This document shows, piece after piece, positions 8,446-16,024 of a stretch of 54,413 bases of DNA; position 1 is the stretch's first letter; each line of letters starts with the position of its first letter. Source of the stretch: Methylobacterium sp. W2 (GTDB lineage Bacteria > Pseudomonadota > Alphaproteobacteria > Rhizobiales > Beijerinckiaceae); assembly GCF_020662345.1 (NCBI RefSeq), contig NZ_VMOA01000038.1, positions 1 through 54,413 of the forward strand. The letters run 5' to 3'. The translations under genes and the position numbers were made by a program. The notes under the pieces are model-generated. The model did no database searches. It had not been told where the DNA came from and was given only the letters and a program-made list of their open reading frames with translations.

Positions 8446-8631
8446 GGTTCCGCTCCTCCCATCAGGGTCTCACAAAACCGGAAAACTCGCACTCAAGCCG
8501 GACCAAAGCGATGGGGGGACGTCAGGTCTGAGGGTTCCCCCACATACAATCAAACTCTTCATTTGAATGGATCAAGGATCGCCCCCAAGGCCCGGGCATC
8601 ATGACCTCCGTAACCAGGACGGGAGACGGCC

Positions 8632-8844
8632 ATGAGCGTGGTGATAGGAACGGCATTTGGGCCGGCGGTGCGCAGTGTCGGGATGCCGAGAGGCATGGCC
8701 GGGCGGTCGGCGTCGAGGCTCGCGGATACGCGGCCCGTCGCCGAGGACGGATATCGCTATCGGGCCATCGGCAGCTTTCAGGCCCTCGGCCTCGCCATCG
8801 GGGCCTCCGTCATGGTGACTGGTTTGCTCTGGATCGTGCTCTGA
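8632..8844 (+). CDS. Small single-pass membrane protein
   Basis: A 70-residue protein beginning MSVVIGTAFGPAVRSVG with a purine-rich ribosome site (GGGAGA) upstream. A basic N-terminal half is followed by a C-terminal hydrophobic helix (FQALGLAIGASVMVTGLLWI) ending at the C-terminus, so it is probably tail-anchored in the inner membrane. No family recognised. It is the first gene to the right of the IS nest and precedes two more small genes and the FNR-like regulators, so a role in the respiratory block is possible but unproven. Confidence 0.6.
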   Translation: MSVVIGTAFGPAVRSVGMPRGMAGRSASRLADTRPVAEDGYRYRAIGSFQALGLAIGASVMVTGLLWIVL

Positions 8845-8976
8845 CGGAATCGACCCGATGGAGGCGCCCGAACCGCCGGGGTCGCGCGGATTCGGGCTCT
8901 ATGAATACGACTTCTGACCAAATCCGCGTTTCAGTTCAGAGGCTTCGCCATTTCAGCAACCGACCGGAAGCCCCGG

Positions 8977-9291
8977 ATGCACCGATACATAGTCATGTTC
9001 CACAAAGTGATCACGGATGGCGCCGGCCACGACCGTCGCGTCTTGCAGCATCGGACGGTCGTGCGCGCGAATTCCGAAGTGGGGGCGCTCTACGAGGCCA
9101 AGGCCCTTTTTCGCGAGATCGCGAACATCGCGGATTGGCGGCTTCGCGCCGATACTTGCGAGGCCGTCGAGCTGGCACGTTCCTCCGCCTGCCATCGATC
9201 GTCCTGCGATCCCCCGACAGGAAGAATCGACAAACGGTCGGCACTTAGGAGGCAGCGCGCAGAATGCGGCGGGTGGGCGTTCCCGTTCTGA
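8977..9291 (+). CDS. Hypothetical protein upstream of the FNR-like gene
   Basis: A 104-residue frame from ATG 8977. The first 65 residues read as a real alpha/beta protein (MHRYIVMFHKVITDG, then a charged strand and the helix EVGALYEAKALFREIANIAD). The C-terminal third is Arg/Cys-rich and less protein-like, so a frameshift near the 3' end is possible. No named family is recognised. Its TGA (9289-9291) lies inside the large inverted repeat at 9280-9320 that precedes the next gene, suggesting coupled expression. Confidence 0.55.
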   Translation: MHRYIVMFHKVITDGAGHDRRVLQHRTVVRANSEVGALYEAKALFREIANIADWRLRADTCEAVELARSSACHRSSCDPPTGRIDKRSALRRQRAECGGWAFPF

Positions 9292-9320
9292 ATGAGTAAG
9301 GTTCTCATCCAGAATGGGAA
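9280..9320. promoter_or_regulatory. 17-bp inverted repeat directly upstream of the FNR-like gene
   Basis: TTCCCGTTCTGAATGAG (9280-9296) pairs with CTCATCCAGAATGGGAA (9304-9320) across a 7-nt loop. Fifteen of 17 positions pair, one of the others being a possible G-U wobble in RNA. The repeat includes the stop of the upstream gene and ends about 16 nt before the ATG at 9336, close to the ribosome site. It may be a protein operator, a terminator/attenuator without a U-tract, or an RNA structure affecting translation. Confidence 0.65.
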
Positions 9321-9335
9321 TATGAGGCCTGCCTA

Positions 9336-10067
9336 ATGTCGAGCGAGACCTGCGCCCCTAATGGGCAGTCCTGCCGGCACGGTCGGTCCGAAGGCGGCTG
9401 TGCCGAGTGCAAAGTCCGCCTCGTCAGCGTTTGCGCTGCGCTTACGAGCGACGAGCTTGCCGAACTCGAATCCCTGAGCCGTCGCGTCGCTTACAATCCA
9501 CGCGGGACCCTGTTCGCACAGGACGAGGAGGCGAGCGCAGTCTACAACATCACCGAAGGAGCGGTTCGCCTCTTACGTCTGCTGCCGGACGGGCGGCGGC
9601 ACGTCATGGGGTTTGCCCTTGTCGGCGACTTTCTTGGCCTTGCCATGCCCGAGCGGCACACCATCACCGCCGAGGCCCTATCGCCCGTCACGGTCTGCCG
9701 CTTCGAGCGCCGGGCGTTCCAGGAACTGGTGGCACGAAAGCCTCATCTACTGCAGCGTCTGCATGAGCGTGCGGGCTATGAACTTGGCCTCGCGCAAGAT
9801 CAAATGCTCCTGCTTGGCCGCCGCGGGGCTGAGGAAAAGGTCGCGAGCTTTCTGCTCACGCTGCGTGGGCGCTACGTACGGATCGGCCTAACCTCCGTGA
9901 CGCTGGAGCTGCCGATGGGGCGGCAGGACATCGCGGATCATCTCGGCCTCACGGTCGAGACGGTGAGCCGCACGCTGACGCGACTCGACCGGGAGAAGGC
10001 TATCCTCATCGTGCCGGGCGGTGTGCGCCTGCTCGATCTGCCTCGGCTCGAACGTCTCGGAGGGTGA
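9336..10067 (+). CDS. Crp/Fnr regulator with FNR-type cysteine cluster
   Basis: A 243-residue Crp/Fnr-family transcription factor. The N-terminus holds C22-x2-C25-x7-C33 (plus C6 and C13), and C121 sits in the effector domain. This matches the four cysteines that bind the oxygen-labile [4Fe-4S] cluster in FNR/FnrN proteins. The cyclic-nucleotide-like beta-barrel spans about residues 40-130, the dimer helix about 135-165, and the DNA-reading helix-turn-helix DIADHLGLTVETVSRTLTRL about 197-218. The E-x2-S-R pattern in the recognition helix predicts a TTGAT-N4-ATCAA target, and such a site lies immediately downstream at 10100. It is therefore probably an oxygen sensor. An unusual 17-bp inverted repeat precedes it. 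Confidence 0.88.
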   Translation: MSSETCAPNGQSCRHGRSEGGCAECKVRLVSVCAALTSDELAELESLSRRVAYNPRGTLFAQDEEASAVYNITEGAVRLLRLLPDGRRHVMGFALVGDFLGLAMPERHTITAEALSPVTVCRFERRAFQELVARKPHLLQRLHERAGYELGLAQDQMLLLGRRGAEEKVASFLLTLRGRYVRIGLTSVTLELPMGRQDIADHLGLTVETVSRTLTRLDREKAILIVPGGVRLLDLPRLERLGG

Positions 10068-10097
10068 GGGAGCCCGTCTTCCAGCCATGCGGAACCG

Positions 10098-10115
10098 CCT
10101 TGATCTGGATCAAGG
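10098..10115. promoter_or_regulatory. Perfect FNR/FixK-type box
   Basis: CCTTGATCTGGATCAAGG is an 18-bp inverted repeat with a 4-nt centre, containing the exact FNR consensus TTGAT-N4-ATCAA (10100-10113). It lies between the two Crp/Fnr genes, about 180 bp before the start of the second, suggesting cross- or autoregulation. Confidence 0.85.
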
Positions 10116-10290
10116 ATCTGCAATGTCGACGGGACCAGTTAGGGGGCGTCGATCCGGAAGCCCCTGATGCTGTTCGTACGCGCCAGGGTGCGACCCGTCG
10201 GGCGGGGTGACCACTCCAGAGCTCTGGCGATCGAGGCCGCACAGTCCGCGGACGATGCGCGACTGTGCTGAGAGACCAAGGAACGGATCA

Positions 10291-10998
10291 ATGTCGATCG
10301 ATGCGTGCGAACTCTGTCCCGTGCGCGAACACGCCTTATGCAGCTGTCTCAACGATGAGGAACGCATTATCCTCAGCAGTCTCTCTCAGCGCCGCCGCCT
10401 CATGGCTGGTGAGACTGTGATGTGGGCGGGCGATGAGAGCCGGATCTGCGCTAACCTTCAGTCTGGTGTCCTGAAGGTCGTTGCTGCAACGACAGACGGG
10501 CGCGAGCAGATCGTCAGCCTGGTCTACCCGGCCGATTTCGTCGGCGAGCCCTACACAACTGAGATCGCTTTCACGGTCACGGCCTTGTCAGACGCTGAGC
10601 TGTGCACATTCCCGCGACTCTTATTCGAACGCTTCCTAGAGGAGCATGCGCGAATGGGGAATCTTCTGCTCCAGCGCACACTCGGAGCGTTGAAGGACGC
10701 GCGCACACGCATGCTGACCCTGGCCCGTCTTTCCGCTGGAGAAAAAGTAGCTGGCCTCCTACTCGACATGGCCGTCCGGGCGGGCCGGCATAGCTACCTG
10801 CCGGACCAGTCCGAGCCGGTGACGTTCGACCTGCCAATGACGCGCGGACACATGGCAGACGTGTTGGGAATGACGATCGAGACAGTTAGTCGACAATTGA
10901 CGAAGCTGAAGAGCGCCGAGGTCGTCGTCCTATCCGGCGCCCGAACCATCACGATTGTCGATGGGAACGCGCTCAAGAAGCGGGCTATGGCGGCGTAA
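10291..10998 (+). CDS. FnrN/FNR-like oxygen-responsive regulator
   Basis: A 235-residue Crp/Fnr protein starting at ATG 10291; a longer in-frame start at 10207 would add a sequence with no family match. It begins with C6-x2-C9-x7-C17, and C105 lies in the barrel domain, the complete ligand set for a [4Fe-4S] cluster. The effector barrel covers about residues 25-115, the dimerisation helix about 120-150, and the helix-turn-helix HMADVLGMTIETVSRQLTKL about 188-207. The recognition helix E-T-V-S-R is the FNR type. It probably activates or represses TTGAT-N4-ATCAA promoters under low oxygen; candidate targets in the window are its own upstream region (10100) and the cyo promoter region (15908). 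Confidence 0.9.
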   Translation: MSIDACELCPVREHALCSCLNDEERIILSSLSQRRRLMAGETVMWAGDESRICANLQSGVLKVVAATTDGREQIVSLVYPADFVGEPYTTEIAFTVTALSDAELCTFPRLLFERFLEEHARMGNLLLQRTLGALKDARTRMLTLARLSAGEKVAGLLLDMAVRAGRHSYLPDQSEPVTFDLPMTRGHMADVLGMTIETVSRQLTKLKSAEVVVLSGARTITIVDGNALKKRAMAA

Positions 10999-10999
10999 A

Positions 11000-11539
11000 T
11001 CACGCCGCCCGGCGGCTCAGGCTGTCGACAAGCAGGGATCTGCCGCCCGCCGTCAGGCGGTGCTGGGCGAGCATCAGGAGCGCCAGTATCTCGAAAGCCA
11101 TCCTCTGTCGGCATGCCGCGAAGAAGCAGCGGAGCATGTAGGCGAGCGTGTCGGCAGAGATCCTGCCGGCCGCACCCGGCTTCACGTCGAGCACCGCCAT
11201 CAGGTCTTCGGCATGGACGAGATCGTCGGTTCGGCGCGCTTCGACGTGGCGAAGCAGAACAGCTGCCAGTGAATTTTGGAGCCCTGGGCCGAACATTTCG
11301 GCGACGAAGGCACTGCTTTGCGCCTCATGCATGATGAAGTCGCTGAGTGCCGCGCGGAGCCGCTTGGCCTGGCCTTCGACCGGCCAAGTGGGGAGTATGT
11401 CGGCACAGGCTTCCAGGTGGTCGCACAGGCAGGCTAGGCGCTCGTGCCGCGCCATGAGCCGGAGGAGCTCCGCCTCAGCGATGAGTCCGGAAGGATCCGC
11501 GGCAGGCGCGGGGAGGACGGAAGGCTCCAGCGAGATCAT
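11000..11539 (-). CDS. Hypothetical helical protein next to cyoD
   Basis: A 179-residue mostly helical protein. A short Pro/Ala-rich start is followed by a His/Cys-containing helix (LMARHERLACLCDHLEACAD), an acidic middle, and a long C-terminal helical part ending in LSRRAA. No transmembrane helix or signal peptide is evident. I do not recognise the family; the His/Cys spacing is not a clear hemerythrin motif. It starts 90 bp downstream of cyoD on the same strand, and its stop almost abuts the convergent FnrN-like gene. It could be the last gene of the cyo operon with a role in oxidase expression or assembly, but that is only positional inference. Confidence 0.7.
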   Translation of the reverse strand: MISLEPSVLPAPAADPSGLIAEAELLRLMARHERLACLCDHLEACADILPTWPVEGQAKRLRAALSDFIMHEAQSSAFVAEMFGPGLQNSLAAVLLRHVEARRTDDLVHAEDLMAVLDVKPGAAGRISADTLAYMLRCFFAACRQRMAFEILALLMLAQHRLTAGGRSLLVDSLSRRAA

Positions 11540-11629
11540 GGGGTGATCCTGATTGCGAAACGTTCGTTGATCACATTGGTGCCGGGTACGGAGGAGCGAC
11601 AGCGGTACCCCGTATCCGAACCGTCGCCG

Positions 11630-12022
11630 TCAGTGCATTGGCCCCATGGCGGCGTCTGGCATCGGCATCATGTTCGCGTTGAGATGGTACATCACCCAGA
11701 CGGACCCGCCGATGGTCAGCACCACGATCACCGCCGTGAAAAGGAAGGCGAGCAGCGTCCAGCCACCCTCGGAGCGTGTGTCGAGGTGGAGGAAGCTGAC
11801 GACGTGGACGACGATCTGGATCAGCGCGAGCACGAAGATGATCGCCGCCGTCGCCGTCGGGTTCGGCAGAGCCTTCGACATGACCAGCCAGAACGGAACC
11901 ACGGTGAGCAGGATCGAGAGCGCGACGCCGATCCGGTAGCTGCGGCGGCTGTCGTGCCCATGAGCAGCACCGGGCGTCCCAATATCGGTGTCGCGCGGCG
12001 TGTTGAGGGAATGGGTGCTCAC
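11630..12022 (-). CDS. cyoD: Cytochrome bo-type quinol oxidase subunit IV
   Basis: A 130-residue protein starting at GTG 12022, which overlaps the cyoC stop (GTGA). It has the three transmembrane helices of the CyoD/COX4-pro family: SYRIGVALSILLTVVPFWLV, the central AAIIFVLALIQIVVHVVSFL containing the family's conserved H-V-V-S-F-L-H, and a third helix in FLFTAVIVVLTIGGSVWVMY. The C-terminal tail is Met-rich. CyoD stabilises the CuB-heme o site during assembly and does not carry redox centres. Position as fourth gene matches standard cyoABCD order; no cyoE (heme o synthase) follows, so that function must be encoded elsewhere. Confidence 0.93.
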   Translation of the reverse strand: MSTHSLNTPRDTDIGTPGAAHGHDSRRSYRIGVALSILLTVVPFWLVMSKALPNPTATAAIIFVLALIQIVVHVVSFLHLDTRSEGGWTLLAFLFTAVIVVLTIGGSVWVMYHLNANMMPMPDAAMGPMH

Positions 12023-12651
12023 CGGATCACTCCAAAAAGGTAGACGAAGTTGAAGACGCCGATCCAGATGATGTCGAGGAAGTGCCAGAACATCGACAGG
12101 CAGATGATCCGGCGCTTCATCTCGCCCGTGAGCCCATGCTGTCCGGTCTGGACCAGCATCATGACGATCCAGATCAGCCCGACGGTGACATGCGCACCAT
12201 GAGTACCGACCAAAGTGAAGAAGGCCGACAAGAACGCGCTGCGCTGCGGACCGGCCCCCTCCTGGATGAGACTCGCGAACTCGTAGAGCTCCACCCCGAC
12301 GAAGGCTGCCCCGAGGAGCCCGGTGACAGCGAGCCAAGCCCTCGTCGGGCCGACCCGGCCAGCCTCCATATGCGGGATGGCCTGCCCGAACGTGATCGAC
12401 GAGGCGAGCAGTAGCGCGGTGTTGAGAGCCACCAGCGGCAAGTCGAAGAGCTGCCGTGGACCGGGGCCGCCGGCATAGCTGCTGCTGACTACGCCGAACA
12501 TCGCGAACAGCGAGGCAAAAATGAGCGCGTCGCTCATTAGGTAGATCCAGAACCCCAGGACCGTGGCGCCTCCGCTGTGGTCGTGCTCCTCCATCTCCGT
12601 CGGGTGCCAGCGGATGTCGGTCTCGCGGATGTCGCCCATGCGATCGGTCAT
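12019..12651 (-). CDS. cyoC: Cytochrome bo-type quinol oxidase subunit III
   Basis: A 210-residue heme-copper oxidase subunit III with five predicted membrane helices. The N-terminus is acidic/His-rich, helix one is GFWIYLMSDALIFASLFAMF, and the helix GTHGAHVTVGLIWIVMMLVQ includes the conserved H-x-x-H region. The start at ATG 12651 is chosen because it follows the cyoB TGA by a single base (TGACATG), typical tight coupling; an upstream ATG at 12702 would overlap cyoB deeply. The 3' end overlaps the GTG of cyoD. The subunit stabilises the core oxidase and contains no redox cofactor. Confidence 0.94.
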   Translation of the reverse strand: MTDRMGDIRETDIRWHPTEMEEHDHSGGATVLGFWIYLMSDALIFASLFAMFGVVSSSYAGGPGPRQLFDLPLVALNTALLLASSITFGQAIPHMEAGRVGPTRAWLAVTGLLGAAFVGVELYEFASLIQEGAGPQRSAFLSAFFTLVGTHGAHVTVGLIWIVMMLVQTGQHGLTGEMKRRIICLSMFWHFLDIIWIGVFNFVYLFGVIR

Positions 12652-12652
12652 G

Positions 12653-14683
12653 TCAGGCCCCCATGCCCAGTTGCGGCTGCCGCCTGTCCTCCGTCGAGGC
12701 AACCTCGTCGGCGGGGATGAAGGTGTCGCGGTTGAGGTTGAAGGTGTGGCCGATCAAGACCGCGAGCAGGGCGACGAAGCTCAGGAGTGCGAGCCACCAG
12801 ATGTACCAGACCATGCCGAAGCCGAGGGTGAACGCGAGGGCAGAGAGGATCACGCCCGTGCCGGTGTTCTTCGGCATGTGGATCGGGCGGAAGCCGTCCG
12901 CGGGCCGCTGGTAGCTGCGGGATTTCATGTCGTACCAGGCGTCAAGATCGTGCACGACGGGTAGAAATGCGAAGTTGTAGGCGGGCGGCGGCGAGGTGGT
13001 GGACCATTCAAGGGTCCGGCCGTTCCAGGGATCGCCCGTAGTGTCGCGCAACTCGGCGCGCTTCACGAAGCCCATGACGATGCTCATCACGAAGCCGAGG
13101 ATGCCGACGAGGATGATGAGGCCGCCGATAGCTGCGATGACGAAGTAGGGCTGAAGACTCGGATCGTCGAAGTGCCGGACGCGGCGGGCGGTGCCCATCA
13201 GCCCCACGACGTAGATCGGCGTCCAGGCGACCCAGTAGCCGACGACCCAGCCCCAGAAGGCAACCTTGCCCCAGAACGGATCGAGTTTGAAACCGAAGGC
13301 CTTGGGGAACCAGTAGACTATGGCGGCGAATAGGCCGAACACGACGCCGCCGATGATCACGTTGTGGAAGTGCGCCACGAGGAAGAGCGAGTTGTGGAGT
13401 ACGAAATCCGCGGGCGGGATCGCAAGCAGAACGCCGGTCATGCCGCCGACTACGAAGGTCAGCATGAAGGCGACGACCCACATCATAGGCAGTTCGAACC
13501 GGATATCGCCGCGATACATCGTGAACAGCCAGTTGAAGATTTTGGCGCCCGTGGGGATCGAGATCACCATCGTAGCGATGCCGAAGAAGCTATTTACTGC
13601 AGGCCCAGCCCCCATGGTGAAGAAGTGGTGCAGCCAGACGAGGTAGGACAGGATCGTGATGACGACGGTGGCGTAGACCATCGAGGAGTAGCCAAAGAGA
13701 CGCTTGCCGGAGAACGTCGAAGTGATCTCGGAATAGATGCCGAACGCGGGCAGCACGAGGACGTAGACTTCCGGGTGACCCCAGATCCAGACCATGTTCC
13801 AGTACATCATCGGCGCACCGCCGAGGTCATTGGTGAAGAAGTTGGTGCCGACGTAGCGATCGAGCATCAGTAGGAAGAAGGCCGCAGTGAGTGCGGGGAA
13901 GATCGCGATTGCCAGCACGTTCGAGCAGAGCGCGGTCCAGCAGAAGACCGGCAGCTTCATCATGGTCATGCCGGGCGCACGCATCTTAATGATGGTGGCG
14001 ACCATGTTGATCGCCGACAGCGTCGTCCCGACGCCTGCGATCTGAAGCGACCAGAGATAGTAATCGACGCCCGTATCTGGGCTGTAGGCGAGCCCAGCCA
14101 GCGGCGCGTAGGACAGCCAGCCCGTGCGCGCGAACTCACCCACGAACAGCGAGATCATGGTGAGCGCTGCCCCGGCGGCGGTGAGCCAGAAGCTCAGGTT
14201 GTTCAGGAAGGGGAAGGCGACGTCTCGTGCCCCGATCTGGAGCGGCATCACGTAGTTGATGATGCCCACCACCAAGGGGATCGCCACGAAGAAGATCATG
14301 ATCGTCCCATGGGCGGTGAAGATCTGATCGTAATGGTGCGCAGGCAGATAGCCCTCGTTCGCTCCGAAGGCGATCGCCTGCTGCGCACGCATCATCAGTG
14401 CGTCGGCAAAGCCCCGTAGCAGCATGATGATGCCGAGGATGACGTACATGATGCCGATCCGCTTGTGATCGACGCTCGTGAACCATTCGTGCCAGAGATA
14501 GCCCCAGAGCCGGTACCACGTCACTGCGCCGACGATGGCGAGCCCGAGCAGCACGACGACGACGAACGTGCCGAACAGGATAGGCTCGTGGATCGGGAAG
14601 GATTCCCAGGTCAAACGGCCGAAGATCGTCTTAAGATGGATGTCGGTCATGACGGTCCCAATGGGAAGAATCGGTCTTGCCAC
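12653..14683 (-). CDS. cyoB: Cytochrome bo-type quinol oxidase subunit I
   Basis: A 676-residue heme-copper oxidase catalytic subunit with about 14-15 membrane helices. Visible ligands: the low-spin heme His in QIFTAHGTIMIFF, the CuB His cross-linked to Tyr in WIWGHPEVYVLVLPAFGIYS, the CuB pair in LVWLHHFFTMG, and the high- and low-spin heme His in LVAHFHNVIIGG. The HPEVY motif marks an A-type, proton-pumping enzyme. It oxidises ubiquinol in the inner membrane and reduces O2 to water. A start 11 codons downstream (MTDIHL, 14650) is equally possible. Codons and length match the family, with no interruption. It is the second gene of a four-gene operon read leftward from about 15.87 kb. Confidence 0.96.
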   Translation of the reverse strand: MARPILPIGTVMTDIHLKTIFGRLTWESFPIHEPILFGTFVVVVLLGLAIVGAVTWYRLWGYLWHEWFTSVDHKRIGIMYVILGIIMLLRGFADALMMRAQQAIAFGANEGYLPAHHYDQIFTAHGTIMIFFVAIPLVVGIINYVMPLQIGARDVAFPFLNNLSFWLTAAGAALTMISLFVGEFARTGWLSYAPLAGLAYSPDTGVDYYLWSLQIAGVGTTLSAINMVATIIKMRAPGMTMMKLPVFCWTALCSNVLAIAIFPALTAAFFLLMLDRYVGTNFFTNDLGGAPMMYWNMVWIWGHPEVYVLVLPAFGIYSEITSTFSGKRLFGYSSMVYATVVITILSYLVWLHHFFTMGAGPAVNSFFGIATMVISIPTGAKIFNWLFTMYRGDIRFELPMMWVVAFMLTFVVGGMTGVLLAIPPADFVLHNSLFLVAHFHNVIIGGVVFGLFAAIVYWFPKAFGFKLDPFWGKVAFWGWVVGYWVAWTPIYVVGLMGTARRVRHFDDPSLQPYFVIAAIGGLIILVGILGFVMSIVMGFVKRAELRDTTGDPWNGRTLEWSTTSPPPAYNFAFLPVVHDLDAWYDMKSRSYQRPADGFRPIHMPKNTGTGVILSALAFTLGFGMVWYIWWLALLSFVALLAVLIGHTFNLNRDTFIPADEVASTEDRRQPQLGMGA

Positions 14684-14721
14684 TCACGCCGGACCTGCTG
14701 GGGAGGCGGCGTGGGAAAGGA

Positions 14722-15837
14722 TTATTGGTGGTCGCGGTTGTGCACGCTGCCTGGTTCGAGTCCGCCGGGGGGATTGGGCTGCGCGGGCTTGGTGACGTTC
14801 GGGCCGGAGCCCTTCTCCTCCGGCGCCTTCTGGAGCGCAGGCTTGGGTTTGCCGCCGATGAGCGGCTCTGCGGCGCGGCCAGGGGGCATGGTTGGTACCG
14901 CATGCGGATGCGCGTGGCCGGCGCCCGTTGCCATGTCGCGACGCATGACATCGATCATGCATGGCTTGCCCGGCTCGATGCAGCGGTTGACGGCGCGGTC
15001 GAACAGCCCCTCCTCAACGGAGGCAAAGCGCATCGCCGGCACCCGCTCGCTCGGCTTGATCAACGCGACGAGGTCCGAGAGGGCCAGGCTGCCGCCGCCT
15101 GCCTTCACCTGCGTTACCCAATTGTTAAATTCAGCTTCTTCGACGCCACGCAGCTTGAAGCGCATGTCGGAATAGCCGCGGCCCGAGTAATTGCCCGAAT
15201 ACCCCCAACTGTCGCCGGGCTTGTTGAGCACCGCGTTCAGCTCCGAGCGCATGGTCGGCATGGCGTAGATCATGCCGGCGAGTGTCGGCGCATAGAACGT
15301 GTTGAACTGGTCCGTCGAGGTGATCGAGAAGCGTACCGGCACGTTCACGGGTAGCGCGAGTTCGTTGACCGTAGCGACGCCAAGGTCCGGGTAGATGAAC
15401 AGCCATTTCCAATCGAGCGCCACGACCTGGACGTTCAGTGGCTTGGTGCCGGCCGGAACGGGTACACCTGATGCGATACGGTCCAGCGGCCGGAACGGAT
15501 CGAGCAGGTGGGTGCTGGTCCAGGTCACTGCGCTTAGCGCGATGATAATGAGGAGCGGGCAGGACCAGATCACCAGTTCGAGCGTCGTCGAATGGTCGAA
15601 GTCTGGGTCGTAGACCTTGTTCGGGTTGCCGCGTCTGTACCTCCAGGCGAACACCACCGTCAGAACCATCACCGGAACGATGATGAGCAGCATGACGCCG
15701 ACGGAGAACAGGATCAGGTTGCGTTGCTGGAGGGCGATGTCTCCAGTTGGGTTCATCACCACCATGTTGCAGCCGCCGAGCAGGAACGGCAGGACGGCGA
15801 GCGGCAAGAGCACGGGGAGGCCGTAGGCCCGTTTCAT
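14722..15837 (-). CDS. cyoA: Cytochrome bo-type quinol oxidase subunit II
   Basis: A 371-residue lipoprotein. The signal peptide ends in the lipobox LLGGC at about residues 20-24, two membrane helices follow (about 42-64 and 85-108), then the periplasmic cupredoxin-like domain (LNVQVVALDWKWLFIYPDLG). The CuA Cys/His ligands of cytochrome c oxidases are absent, so the donor is quinol rather than cytochrome c. After the COX-ARM region the protein has a Pro/Lys-rich C-terminal extension of about 60 residues with a His-rich piece (GHAHPHAVPTMPPGRA). The start at ATG 15837 gives a proper signal peptide, whereas the upstream start at 15921 does not. A near-consensus FNR box lies about 76 bp upstream. 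Confidence 0.95.
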   Translation of the reverse strand: MKRAYGLPVLLPLAVLPFLLGGCNMVVMNPTGDIALQQRNLILFSVGVMLLIIVPVMVLTVVFAWRYRRGNPNKVYDPDFDHSTTLELVIWSCPLLIIIALSAVTWTSTHLLDPFRPLDRIASGVPVPAGTKPLNVQVVALDWKWLFIYPDLGVATVNELALPVNVPVRFSITSTDQFNTFYAPTLAGMIYAMPTMRSELNAVLNKPGDSWGYSGNYSGRGYSDMRFKLRGVEEAEFNNWVTQVKAGGGSLALSDLVALIKPSERVPAMRFASVEEGLFDRAVNRCIEPGKPCMIDVMRRDMATGAGHAHPHAVPTMPPGRAAEPLIGGKPKPALQKAPEEKGSGPNVTKPAQPNPPGGLEPGSVHNRDHQ

Positions 15838-15907
15838 GAGGCGCGATCCTGGGCTGGGCATGGCTGGGACATGGCCGCCGGAATAGCCGCCCCCGGCTCC
15901 GCCGACT

Positions 15908-15921
15908 TTGACCGCGATCAA
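15908..15921. promoter_or_regulatory. Near-consensus FNR/FixK box between cyoA and the divergent MFS gene
   Basis: TTGACCGCGATCAA matches TTGAT-N4-ATCAA in 9 of 10 defined positions. Its centre is about 77 bp from the cyoA ATG and about 110 bp from the MFS start, so it could serve either promoter. With two FNR-type regulators encoded just beyond cyoD, regulation of the oxidase by oxygen is a reasonable inference. Confidence 0.7.
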
Positions 15922-16024
15922 ACCGCCTCAGTTCATGAGCCGCTATGGCCCTTTGCAGGTTCGATGGCCGCGCGGCCGCCCAGACCGAAACGCCCGGTTC
16001 GGATTGGACAAAAGGAAAGAACGC

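Larger units (their letters stand above)
7285..8524 (-). mobile_element. IS3-family element, transposase broken
   Basis: About 1.24 kb. The ends show related inverted tips: TGAGGGTCCCCCGGATTTTG at 7285 and, read from the other strand, TGACGTCCCCCCATCGCTTT ending at 8524; both run into TTGGTCCGG. The element carries orfA (8179-8445) and a frameshifted orfB (7333-8184) on the minus strand. I could not see a convincing target-site duplication, so the exact boundaries are approximate. It is inserted into the remnant at 7184-7284. Confidence 0.75.

Noticed and set aside
8562..8575. FNR-like site TTTGAATGGATCAA
   Set aside because: Only the right half matches the consensus; three mismatches in the left half.
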